Below, piece after piece: positions 16,776-24,700 of a stretch of 64,000 bases of DNA. The notes beneath the pieces are model-generated. The model made no database searches, was not told the DNA's origin, and saw only the letters and a list, made by a program, of their open reading frames with translations. The first letter of the stretch is position 1. Each line of letters opens with the position of its first letter. A program made the position numbers and the translations under genes. Source of the stretch: Brevibacillus fortis. Lineage in GTDB: Bacteria > Bacillota > Bacilli > Brevibacillales > Brevibacillaceae. The stretch lies in the NCBI RefSeq assembly GCF_003013395.1, contig NZ_PXZM01000039.1:1-64000 (forward strand). Direction: 5' to 3'.

Positions 16776-17924
16776 GTGAACATGTTGAGAGATTTTCGCT
16801 TGCCCATCATAGCAGTTGCCCTACTCGTCCTCATCTTGAGTGGATGCTTTTTTCAAGGGGTGCCGTCTGCCATGAAATCGGAACAGAGTACTAGTAGCTC
16901 CGAATACGTCAGGCTTTTGCCAGGCGAGCTATTTATCAAGGAGCATTTGACGAATGACGATTTGACCTTGAAAACAAATCTGAAGCCTGCCACATCTAAT
17001 GACCCGAATGTTGCAAAAGGGACAGAGACCCTTTCGGAATCGCTTGGCCTGTGGATGCTGTACGCAGTGGAAAAAGGAGATCAAGCGCTTTTCGCTCAGA
17101 ATGTAGAGATTATGAAAGCTTACGATTATCAGAATGGATGGATTGCCTGGAAAGCGGGTGGAGAGAATGAGACTCCAGTCACGACTAACGCATTGGTCGA
17201 TGACCTGAGGATCGCAGAAGCTCTTTACATGGCAGGCGAAAAGTGGGGAGACGAGACCTATATCCAACTCGCCAATGAGATTGGAAAAAGCATCGTGGAG
17301 AACCAGAGTCGAGAGGGGCTGCTGGTCGATTTTTACGATCCTAATTATAAGGTAGCCAGTGATTCCCTCACACTCTCCTATTTGAATGCTTCAGCCGTTC
17401 AATTGATGGAGAAACATCAACAGGTGAGCGAAGAATTGAATAATCAAGTCCATTCTTTTCTGAACACGTTGCCGACCAAAAACGGGTTTTTCCCATTTTC
17501 TTATCAGATGGGCAGCAAGGAGTATGTCTATCATCAGGAAGTGAATCTGATCGACCAGTTATACATTGGCTATCATCGTGCACAAGCAGGCATGACCTCG
17601 CCGGAGCTGTGGGCGTTTCTCAAAGATGAATTTGCGCGAAATGGCCTATTGTATGGCAGATACGATGCCAGTACCAAGCAGCCGATGGTACCATACGAAT
17701 CCCCTGCCGTGTACAGCTTGGCGATCCTGACAGCAAGCGAGCTTAAGGATTACACTTTTGCCCGTGATTTATATGAGCGGATGGTTCGTCAGCAGGTTCG
17801 GCGTCCAGAAAGCGAGTACTATGGCGGTTACATGGACATGAGTCAGATGGATACGCATTCGTTTGACAATCTGCTTCCATTGCTCGCAGAAAGGAGGCTG
17901 TTCAATGAGGGAACGCTTCAGTAA
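16776..17924 (+). CDS. GH8-like lipoprotein glycosidase (BcsZ-like role)
   Basis: A 382-aa predicted lipoprotein with lipobox LSGC in the first 25 residues. The body resembles the (alpha/alpha)6 barrel of glycoside hydrolase family 8, with SESLGLWMLYAVEKGDQ and NALVDDLRIAEALYMAGEKWG matching GH8/BcsZ landmarks. GH8 enzymes cut beta-1,4-glucans, and many cellulose loci carry one. Start codon is GTG at 16776 or ATG at 16782, with AGGAA just upstream. It leads the Bcs-like operon and overlaps the next gene by 20 nt. Whether the catalytic acid residues are complete needs an alignment. Confidence 0.7.
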   Translation: MNMLRDFRLPIIAVALLVLILSGCFFQGVPSAMKSEQSTSSSEYVRLLPGELFIKEHLTNDDLTLKTNLKPATSNDPNVAKGTETLSESLGLWMLYAVEKGDQALFAQNVEIMKAYDYQNGWIAWKAGGENETPVTTNALVDDLRIAEALYMAGEKWGDETYIQLANEIGKSIVENQSREGLLVDFYDPNYKVASDSLTLSYLNASAVQLMEKHQQVSEELNNQVHSFLNTLPTKNGFFPFSYQMGSKEYVYHQEVNLIDQLYIGYHRAQAGMTSPELWAFLKDEFARNGLLYGRYDASTKQPMVPYESPAVYSLAILTASELKDYTFARDLYERMVRQQVRRPESEYYGGYMDMSQMDTHSFDNLLPLLAERRLFNEGTLQ

Positions 17925-18774
17925 AAACGGTAAATTTGTCAGTTACCAAGTGTTGTTTTTGCTTTTCATTATTATACTCGCCATGTTTGCGGTGGGAATG
18001 CCTGCCCTGTCGCTGATCCAAGCCTTGCTGTTGGGCTGGACACTGGTCATTAGCCTGACGGGTATCATGTTTGGGCTGTTGACTAGCCTGGGGATGAGCC
18101 TGTTCAGCTTGTTCGCCTTTGGCAGTCTGTTGATTTGGGGCATGTTTGCTGGCTGGACGATTTCCTTTTCCTTCACTGACATTGTCATATGGATGGGACT
18201 CTTTCTCGGCGCTGCCGTTCTGACCGGCTTGATCCATCGCTTGGTGAGTCAGACAGTGGCCGAGCATCAGGAGATGGTTGGGAAGTTTGACGAGCTGGTG
18301 ACGATCGACGAAGTGACGGGTTTTTCAAATGAGAAGCGATTGCTCTTTGATTTGGAAGAGGAATTTAGCCGCTCTCGGCGGACAGGCATCCCTTTTTCGC
18401 TGATGCTGATTGAAGTCCTGTATCTGGACTCCTACTATCGCTTGTACGGCCCCAAGGAGGGAGAGTATTTGCTCAGCTCTCTCTCAACCATTCTACGCAG
18501 CAACACGCGATTGACAGACCGCAAGTTTCGTCTCGACCGCGGGGAGCAAGGCTCAGGAACCTTCGCTGTTATTTTGAGCAACAGCCATGAAGAAGGGGCC
18601 GAAGTAGTCGTCAAAAAGATCGAAAAGCTTCTATCCCTCCACAATCTGGAAAACGACAAAAAGCAGGTCACACTAACGATCGGGTTTGGAATCAGTCATT
18701 ACGCTGAAGATGTGAGTGACCATTTGGAGATGGTGCAACGTGCCAAACAAGAGCTGGAACAATATATTCAATAA
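17905..18774 (+). CDS. Membrane protein with degenerate GGDEF domain (putative c-di-GMP receptor)
   Basis: A 289-aa protein with about four TM helices (15-125) and a C-terminal GGDEF-fold domain (about 130-289, opening with TIDEVTGFSNEKRL). The active-site GGDEF is lost: the position reads GEQGSGTF. An RxxD motif (R202-D205, RLTD) is kept upstream, as in the inhibitory c-di-GMP site of diguanylate cyclases and in PelD. This suggests c-di-GMP binding without synthesis. AGGAGG precedes ATG 17905. It lies in the synthase operon, where it could supply the c-di-GMP control that the GT2 subunit lacks. Confidence 0.72.
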   Translation: MRERFSKNGKFVSYQVLFLLFIIILAMFAVGMPALSLIQALLLGWTLVISLTGIMFGLLTSLGMSLFSLFAFGSLLIWGMFAGWTISFSFTDIVIWMGLFLGAAVLTGLIHRLVSQTVAEHQEMVGKFDELVTIDEVTGFSNEKRLLFDLEEEFSRSRRTGIPFSLMLIEVLYLDSYYRLYGPKEGEYLLSSLSTILRSNTRLTDRKFRLDRGEQGSGTFAVILSNSHEEGAEVVVKKIEKLLSLHNLENDKKQVTLTIGFGISHYAEDVSDHLEMVQRAKQELEQYIQ

Positions 18775-20521
18775 TCGCTGCCGCATAGTCGTGTCTTTGG
18801 TTGCGGTGCTCTTGCTGCTGGCAGGAGCAGGGGGTAAGCTGTACGCTGCGGAGGGGCCGGGACAGGAGCCAGAGGTACTGGTCGTCTACTCGACCCAGGA
18901 CGGGGCCTTGACGGATGAAGTACGCATGCTTGATCTCGTGCTGGGACATTACAGCTCCAGGCTCACCTATGTGGCGGACGAGGTATTGACTGAGCGAGAT
19001 TTGGATGGTGCCACATATCTCGTCTATTACGGTAGCATCTCGAAAGAATTGAGCAGTTCTTCGAGGCAAATCATGCAACGCTTTCAGGGCACTTGGCTTG
19101 CGATGGGCAAAAACGTGGAGCAGTTGGGAGAGCGCTTTTCCTTTTTCCAGATGAACGGTCAGGTGGATATCCAGAAGGTATCCAAGCCGCAGGGTATTGA
19201 CCAAGTCCTGCTGAATGACAACTATCTGGTGGAGCATATCTCGTTGACTCAAGGCGATGTTTTGCTCGAGGGCTGGAAGGGGATGTATACATTCCCACTG
19301 ATGGTTCAGCACGAAAAGACAGCGTATTTTTCCAGCTCCAATTTTACATCGCCCTTCTCCCTCTTTGTGGCAGAAGCACTGCACGAGGTTTTCAAGCAGC
19401 CGCATGACGAGGGACGTCACGCGTTGATCCGTCTGGAGGACGTACACCCTCATTCAGATCCCAAGCTGGTCTGGGAGGCAGGGAGTTATTTGGCAGATAA
19501 GGGGATTCCCTTCGTCATTGCGCTTATCCCGGTGTACAAAAACTCCGAGACGCAGGAGATGGTCCATCTGAAGGATCGCCCAGAGATGCTCAAGGTGCTG
19601 CGGGAGTTGCAAAAAAGAGGAGCAAGCATCGTACTGCACGGGTACATGCACCACTATCGCAATTCGGAAACAGGGGAAGGGTCGGAGTTTTGGGACATTG
19701 AAAACAACGCGCCGGTCTCCAAAGCTCCGGAAGACGACACTCCCTTGAAGAAAAGGCATGTATTTGCGTCTCAGGCCGAGTATGAGACTTATCAGCAGGC
19801 GCTGAAAGAATATGAGGAGCATTATATACAGACACGCATGGAGACAGGAATCAAGGAACTGACTGAGCTAGGTCTGGCTCCCGTTGCTTTTGAGGCTCCG
19901 CACTACACGATGAGCCAAAAAGGGTACGAGGTCATGGCTCGCTACTTTCCTTATGTCCTTGGTCAGCTTCAGCTTAATGACAGGGACTGGATACACATGG
20001 GGGCACCTCCTTTTGTATCGAAGCCGGCCTTTTTGCACGGAATGACTATCCTGCCGGAAACAGTCGGGTATTACGATCCCGCCTCTTCAACTCCGATGCA
20101 GGATATCAAGGACAAATACAGAGAGAGTAGCTTTGTACGCGATGGCATGGTCAGCATGTTTTTTCACCCATATCTAGGAGTGGAACCATTAAAAGAAATG
20201 ATTGCCTACGTAGAGACCTTGCCTGATGTGAAGTGGCTGGACGTCCGTGGGCTGAGCGGACAGGAAATTAGCCTGGATAGCGGTCAGGAAGCCAATGAGC
20301 CACCTATCGAGTCTTTAGACGAGCAAGGTTCAGCATTGAAGGCTTCGGATATTTACCAAGATCTTCAGGCTTTCCAGCGCGAAAATGGGTGGGTACAGCT
20401 CGTACTATGGGGCATTGCCGGACTCGTGTCTGTGATGGTCATACTGTTTATGCTGTATACGTTGCGCAATCGGGCTAATCTGCGCAAACAACTATTTATG
20501 GAGCGTGATCTGGATGGCTAA
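18740..20521 (+). CDS. DUF2334 polysaccharide deacetylase-like membrane protein
   Basis: About 593 aa with an N-terminal signal or anchor helix, an extracellular DUF2334 deacetylase-fold domain (metal-site candidates RLEDVHPHSD, VLHGYMHHY, EAPHYT, FFHPYLG) and a C-terminal TM helix near 560-580. It probably deacetylates or otherwise edits the nascent polysaccharide outside the membrane. The start is uncertain: GTG 18740 has GGAGA at 9 nt, and GTG 18716 is also possible. Both overlap the preceding gene. It overlaps the GT2 gene by 8 nt. Confidence 0.75.
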   Translation: MPNKSWNNIFNNRCRIVVSLVAVLLLLAGAGGKLYAAEGPGQEPEVLVVYSTQDGALTDEVRMLDLVLGHYSSRLTYVADEVLTERDLDGATYLVYYGSISKELSSSSRQIMQRFQGTWLAMGKNVEQLGERFSFFQMNGQVDIQKVSKPQGIDQVLLNDNYLVEHISLTQGDVLLEGWKGMYTFPLMVQHEKTAYFSSSNFTSPFSLFVAEALHEVFKQPHDEGRHALIRLEDVHPHSDPKLVWEAGSYLADKGIPFVIALIPVYKNSETQEMVHLKDRPEMLKVLRELQKRGASIVLHGYMHHYRNSETGEGSEFWDIENNAPVSKAPEDDTPLKKRHVFASQAEYETYQQALKEYEEHYIQTRMETGIKELTELGLAPVAFEAPHYTMSQKGYEVMARYFPYVLGQLQLNDRDWIHMGAPPFVSKPAFLHGMTILPETVGYYDPASSTPMQDIKDKYRESSFVRDGMVSMFFHPYLGVEPLKEMIAYVETLPDVKWLDVRGLSGQEISLDSGQEANEPPIESLDEQGSALKASDIYQDLQAFQRENGWVQLVLWGIAGLVSVMVILFMLYTLRNRANLRKQLFMERDLDG

Positions 20522-21800
20522 TACTCTATTTTATCTCTCCCTGTCAGTCATCTGGATTATGCTGCTGTACCATATGTTCTTGATGCAGGGGGGGTATTTT
20601 CACTACCTGCGATATAGACGACCTATTCCAGAGTGGGAAAAAAACCAGCAGCCGCTGCCAAAGGTAAGTGTTCTGATCCCGGCTCACAATGAGGAAGTCG
20701 TCATCGAACGGACCATTAAGGCGATGTTGAGGTTGGATTATCCGAAAGACAAGCTGGAGATTGTCGTCATCAATGACAATTCGCGCGATCGCACGGGTGA
20801 AATCGCCGATGAATACGCCAGTAAATACCCGTACGTGAAGGTGGTCCACACCAAGCCTCCTCATGCGGGAAAAGGAAAATCGGGTGCGCTCAACCAGGGC
20901 TTGGCTCATTCCTCAGGAGAAGTGATCGTGGTCTATGACGCTGATAATACACCGGAGCGCAAAGCCGTCTATTACCTCGTTCTGGCGCTGTTAAACGATC
21001 CAAAGGCAGGGGCCGTTGTCGGCAAATTCAGGGTGGTGAACGCCGCTACGAATTTGCTTACACGCTTTATCAATATCGAGACGATCTGCTTTCAATGGAT
21101 GGCGCAGGCAGGACGATTTTTCTGGTTCCGGGTGACGACGATTCCAGGGACCAATTTCGCCATTCGCCGCAGCTTGGTTGAGGAACTGGGTGGCTGGGAT
21201 GAAAAAGCTCTCGCGGAAGACACCGAGCTGACGATCCGTGTCTACAATGAAGGCTACTACATTCGGTTCTTCCCGGCGGCGATTACCTGGGAGCAGGAGC
21301 CCGAAAGCTGGAAGGTGTGGTGGAAGCAAAGGACACGATGGGCGCGAGGGAATCAATACGTTGTCCTGAAGTTCATGTGGAGAATCTTCTCTTTGCGAAA
21401 GAAGAGCATCATGTTTGATTTGATCTACTTCTTTTTCACCTATTTCCTGTTCTTTATGGGTGTGATCGTATCGGATGTACTGTTTGTGACGAATATGTTC
21501 GTCGATTTGCATTTGCAGGTAGGCATCGTCGCCATGATTCTCTGGATTTTGGCTTACTTCCTGTACGTCACGGAAGTCATGATCGCTCTTAGCATTGAAC
21601 GGACTGAATTGAATATAAAAAACTTCCTGATTGTACTGTTAATGTATTTTACTTACTCGCAGCTCTGGATCGTCCTGGTCGTCTATGCCTTGTACCTGGA
21701 GTTCAAGCGGGTTGTATTTCGACAAGAGCTTAAATGGTATAAGACAGAGCGTTTCGCGGCAGATAAGAAGGCCGCACCGCCAGCAGAAAGACAGGTGTAA
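20514..21800 (+). CDS. Processive family 2 glycosyltransferase (BcsA-like synthase)
   Basis: About 428 aa. An N-terminal TM helix, a cytosolic GT2 domain with the D,D,D,QxxRW signature (DNSRD, YDADNTPE, AEDTEL, KQRTRWARG), then about four to five C-terminal TM helices. It should polymerise a beta-linked glycan and extrude it. It is much shorter than proteobacterial BcsA and ends without a PilZ domain, so c-di-GMP control must come from elsewhere. The ATG at 20514 with GGAG at 20500 is preferred over GTG 20505. BcsB follows at 3 nt. Confidence 0.88.
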   Translation: MANTLFYLSLSVIWIMLLYHMFLMQGGYFHYLRYRRPIPEWEKNQQPLPKVSVLIPAHNEEVVIERTIKAMLRLDYPKDKLEIVVINDNSRDRTGEIADEYASKYPYVKVVHTKPPHAGKGKSGALNQGLAHSSGEVIVVYDADNTPERKAVYYLVLALLNDPKAGAVVGKFRVVNAATNLLTRFINIETICFQWMAQAGRFFWFRVTTIPGTNFAIRRSLVEELGGWDEKALAEDTELTIRVYNEGYYIRFFPAAITWEQEPESWKVWWKQRTRWARGNQYVVLKFMWRIFSLRKKSIMFDLIYFFFTYFLFFMGVIVSDVLFVTNMFVDLHLQVGIVAMILWILAYFLYVTEVMIALSIERTELNIKNFLIVLLMYFTYSQLWIVLVVYALYLEFKRVVFRQELKWYKTERFAADKKAAPPAERQV

Positions 21801-21803
21801 AAC

Positions 21804-24068
21804 ATGAAGAGAAACAATTGGAAACCGGCGTTTGCTCTATTGACCGTAACCGCTCTCCTTTTTGGGCAAGGAGTGGGTACGATCTACGCTCAAGGCACGA
21901 CGGCATCGACACAAGCCGGGGCAACTGCACCATCGGGCCAGGTGATGCGCCCTGCTGTGTTCACCTTTTCAAGCCTGGCCAATCAAGCAAAAACGACATA
22001 CGCATCCAATGGACTTGACAAGACACCAGGATCCGTTTTGCGTTTTACGAGCGAACCGGTCACATTAGGTGGGGTAACCGAGTCCTTTGATTACTACTAC
22101 AGTGTTCCGCGTGCAACCATCGGAAGCAACAACTATTTGGAAATCTTATTCAGTCACTCCGAGCTGCTGAACGGCACACGTTCTACTTTGACGGTAAGTG
22201 TCGACGACAAGCCGTTGAAAAGCGTGTTTTTAACCAAGGAGACCGCTCAGCAAGGGAAAATCAGAATACCGCTGGGAGCGGACGAGACGGCACTCGGCTT
22301 CCACAAGATTACCATCACCAAGCATAGCCAGCTCACCGACAACATTTGCGACGATCAGAACAATCCTGCGAACTGGGTGAAAATCGACAAAAGCTCCTTT
22401 GCTTTTCTGGATACACAGGCCGTAACCTCGTCTGTTGATCTGTTGAAGGAGTACCCGGTGCCATTCGTGGAGCCGGGCAATTCGACCGAAGTGTTTACCA
22501 AGATCGTCGTTCCTGATGCGGCAGATCAAGATGTGGTAGCAGCCGCGTTGAAGGTAGCCACCTCCTTGTCTGCCCAGACAGCTACCAAACGCCCGATTCC
22601 GATCATGACAGAGAGCGAGTGGAAAGCAAAGGGAGAGTTGGGACACGTCATCGCGATCGGCAATCCGGAAGGCTGGACTGGCCCGCTCAAAACACTGGTT
22701 GCTTCACAGGGGATTGCGACCAGAGAACAAAAGCTGGGACTCGATTACTATCAATTGAGAGTGAATCAATCTACTGAAGCCAAGCTCTTGCTCTTGGTGT
22801 CGAAAGGCAAGGAGACAAGCTTTGCCGAGACGATTCACCTGCTGACAGATAAGGAAATGAACAAGCAGTTGGCAGGGAATCAGCTGGCTGTCAAGCAGGC
22901 TCCTAGTGTACAGGCAGCAGAGCAAAGTCTGATTTCTCTCTCCCTGGCTTCAGGCGGATATTCGCATGTTACGCTTGAGCATGGAAACAGCCGCACTCAG
23001 CAGGTGAACTTGAAAATTCCGTCCCATTGGAAGATTACCGGGGACGTTACGCTTGATTTGAAATTGAAGATCTCCCCATTGCTCATGCAGCAGTACGAAG
23101 GGGAAGAGAAGCCACAGCACCAATTGACTGTAACGGTAAATGGCGTACCTTATACGGTCTTGCTGCAGCAGTTGAAAGCAGTGGACGATAATGATAATTA
23201 CCGAGTGAGTATTCCTATCTCACAGTCTGTCATCAAAGAGGCGAATCATGCTCTGACAGTCTCTTTCTCGGCTTCGATGGACCTGAAGGGTGATGCGTGC
23301 GCGCCTGAGAACAATAAGGGACGCTGGGTTTTTGTAGATAAGGAAAGTGGCTTGAATGTGCCTCACGAGGTACCTGCACATCGCAGCTTCCGGTACTGGC
23401 CCGCTCCTTTTGTGCAGGATACAGGAATGAAGGACACCGCCTTCCTGCTGCCGGAAAAATGGACAGGTGAATATTTGTCGCAGTTCTCGATGCTGATGAA
23501 TGACATGTTGTCGGAGTTAAGCAATCCGAAGGGGAGCTCCTTTGTCATTTTCCAGGAGCCGCTAAACGAGAAGGCCTTGCAAGAGATCGCCTCGTACAAC
23601 GTGGTTGCGATGGGGGGTATTCAGCAGTACCCGAGTTTGCAGAAGGTTCAGGGGCAGCTCTTGATCAATAAGATCAAGGAGTTGAACCAATACCACGTAA
23701 TCAACGAGACGAGCCGTTATGTGGCCTGGGTTCAGCCCTCAATCTGGAATCGAGAGCGGACGTTGAGTGTCTTCCAATCTGCAGACGCGAGTCATGCTAG
23801 TCAGGGAACCTTTCTTCATGCTGATCTACTTCACTATCTGAAGAATTCCAACGAAGATGGACAAATTGTCGTGATGAGCAAGTCGAACGAGGTTTTCACT
23901 ATTCAGCTCGAAGATGAAGAAGAGAAACAGACAAAAGGCATAAACGAAGTAGTGGGCAATATCCCGCTCTGGTTAATCGGAGTGATTTTGGCCGTATTCC
24001 TGATTGTACTGGTGATCTTTATTCGTTTGTTCAAAAAAGAGAAAGAGAAGGTTCGGCGAAAAAAATAG
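21804..24068 (+). CDS. BcsB-like cellulose synthase regulatory subunit
   Basis: A 754-aa protein with a signal peptide (about 1-30), two repeated carbohydrate-binding/flavodoxin-like halves typical of BcsB and a C-terminal TM helix (about 718-740) with a Lys/Arg-rich tail. The paired features CDDQNNPANW and CAPENNKGRW, one in each half, correspond to conserved BcsB positions. BcsB anchors to the synthase and guides the glycan outside the membrane. A GT2-BcsB pair is known in Gram-positive cellulose-like systems. The exact sugar is unknown. Confidence 0.87.
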   Translation: MKRNNWKPAFALLTVTALLFGQGVGTIYAQGTTASTQAGATAPSGQVMRPAVFTFSSLANQAKTTYASNGLDKTPGSVLRFTSEPVTLGGVTESFDYYYSVPRATIGSNNYLEILFSHSELLNGTRSTLTVSVDDKPLKSVFLTKETAQQGKIRIPLGADETALGFHKITITKHSQLTDNICDDQNNPANWVKIDKSSFAFLDTQAVTSSVDLLKEYPVPFVEPGNSTEVFTKIVVPDAADQDVVAAALKVATSLSAQTATKRPIPIMTESEWKAKGELGHVIAIGNPEGWTGPLKTLVASQGIATREQKLGLDYYQLRVNQSTEAKLLLLVSKGKETSFAETIHLLTDKEMNKQLAGNQLAVKQAPSVQAAEQSLISLSLASGGYSHVTLEHGNSRTQQVNLKIPSHWKITGDVTLDLKLKISPLLMQQYEGEEKPQHQLTVTVNGVPYTVLLQQLKAVDDNDNYRVSIPISQSVIKEANHALTVSFSASMDLKGDACAPENNKGRWVFVDKESGLNVPHEVPAHRSFRYWPAPFVQDTGMKDTAFLLPEKWTGEYLSQFSMLMNDMLSELSNPKGSSFVIFQEPLNEKALQEIASYNVVAMGGIQQYPSLQKVQGQLLINKIKELNQYHVINETSRYVAWVQPSIWNRERTLSVFQSADASHASQGTFLHADLLHYLKNSNEDGQIVVMSKSNEVFTIQLEDEEEKQTKGINEVVGNIPLWLIGVILAVFLIVLVIFIRLFKKEKEKVRRKK

Positions 24069-24085
24069 TGTAAACACATGAAGAA

Positions 24086-24131
24086 GAACAGGGATAAGTT
24101 GCCGTATAGGTATCTGTCCCTGTTCTTTTTT
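24086..24131 (+). terminator. Rho-independent terminator after the Bcs-like operon
   Basis: GAACAGGGA (24086-24094) pairs with TCCCTGTTC (24117-24125), followed by a T-run. It separates the Bcs-like operon from the Pel-like one. Confidence 0.8.
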
Positions 24132-24138
24132 GTCTTTT

Positions 24139-24171
24139 GTTCAGAAATTGTTGAGATGATCCTAGTAGAAT
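24139..24171 (+). promoter_or_regulatory. Conserved block upstream of CheY-like gene 2
   Basis: This 33-nt block matches 16204-16236 at most positions. It probably carries the promoter or operator of the Pel-like operon. Confidence 0.45.
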
Positions 24172-24280
24172 AGGTGAAGCTACGGAATAAGGGTCTTTGT
24201 GCCTATGAGAAATGAAAGGTAAGAAGCAACGATTATAGATCGAAAGATAGAGAGAATAGGATGGGAGACAGCGGTTTTGG

Positions 24281-24700
24281 ATGAATAGCATTCTGATTGT
24301 TGATGATACAGCGTTTACGAGACATGTGCTGCGCAACATATTTGAGTCGTTAGGACTGCATGTCGTTGCGGAAGCTGATTCGGGAGAGGAGGCTGTTAGA
24401 AATTACTGCTTGTATAAACCATCACTCGTCACGATGGATATCACCATGCCTGGCATGAATGGTTTGGCTGCTTCACGCAAAATCATGGAGTTGGACAAGG
24501 ATGCCAAGATCATTATTTGCTCAGCAGTGTCTAGGCACGATACCGTCATCAAGGCGATTCAGGCAGGTGCGCGGGATTTTATAGCGAAGCCACTGCAGCT
24601 GGAGCGAATCGAATGGGCTGTCCAAAAAGTGTTGGGAACAGGGGCAGATGTTAGTCGTGGAGATAGACAGGGGAAACAAATTGCTGAGGTGTTAATATGA
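24281..24700 (+). CDS. CheY-like single-domain response regulator 2
   Basis: A 139-aa receiver with all phosphorylation residues intact (D8/D9, Asp in TMDITMPGMNG, Lys in AKPL). It is close to the protein at 16332-16703 over about 115 residues and has a longer C-terminal tail. Its stop overlaps the epimerase::PelD start by 4 nt (ATGA), so it is translationally coupled to the Pel-like operon and is probably its dedicated phospho-signal input. The cognate kinase is not in the window. Confidence 0.88.
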   Translation: MNSILIVDDTAFTRHVLRNIFESLGLHVVAEADSGEEAVRNYCLYKPSLVTMDITMPGMNGLAASRKIMELDKDAKIIICSAVSRHDTVIKAIQAGARDFIAKPLQLERIEWAVQKVLGTGADVSRGDRQGKQIAEVLI

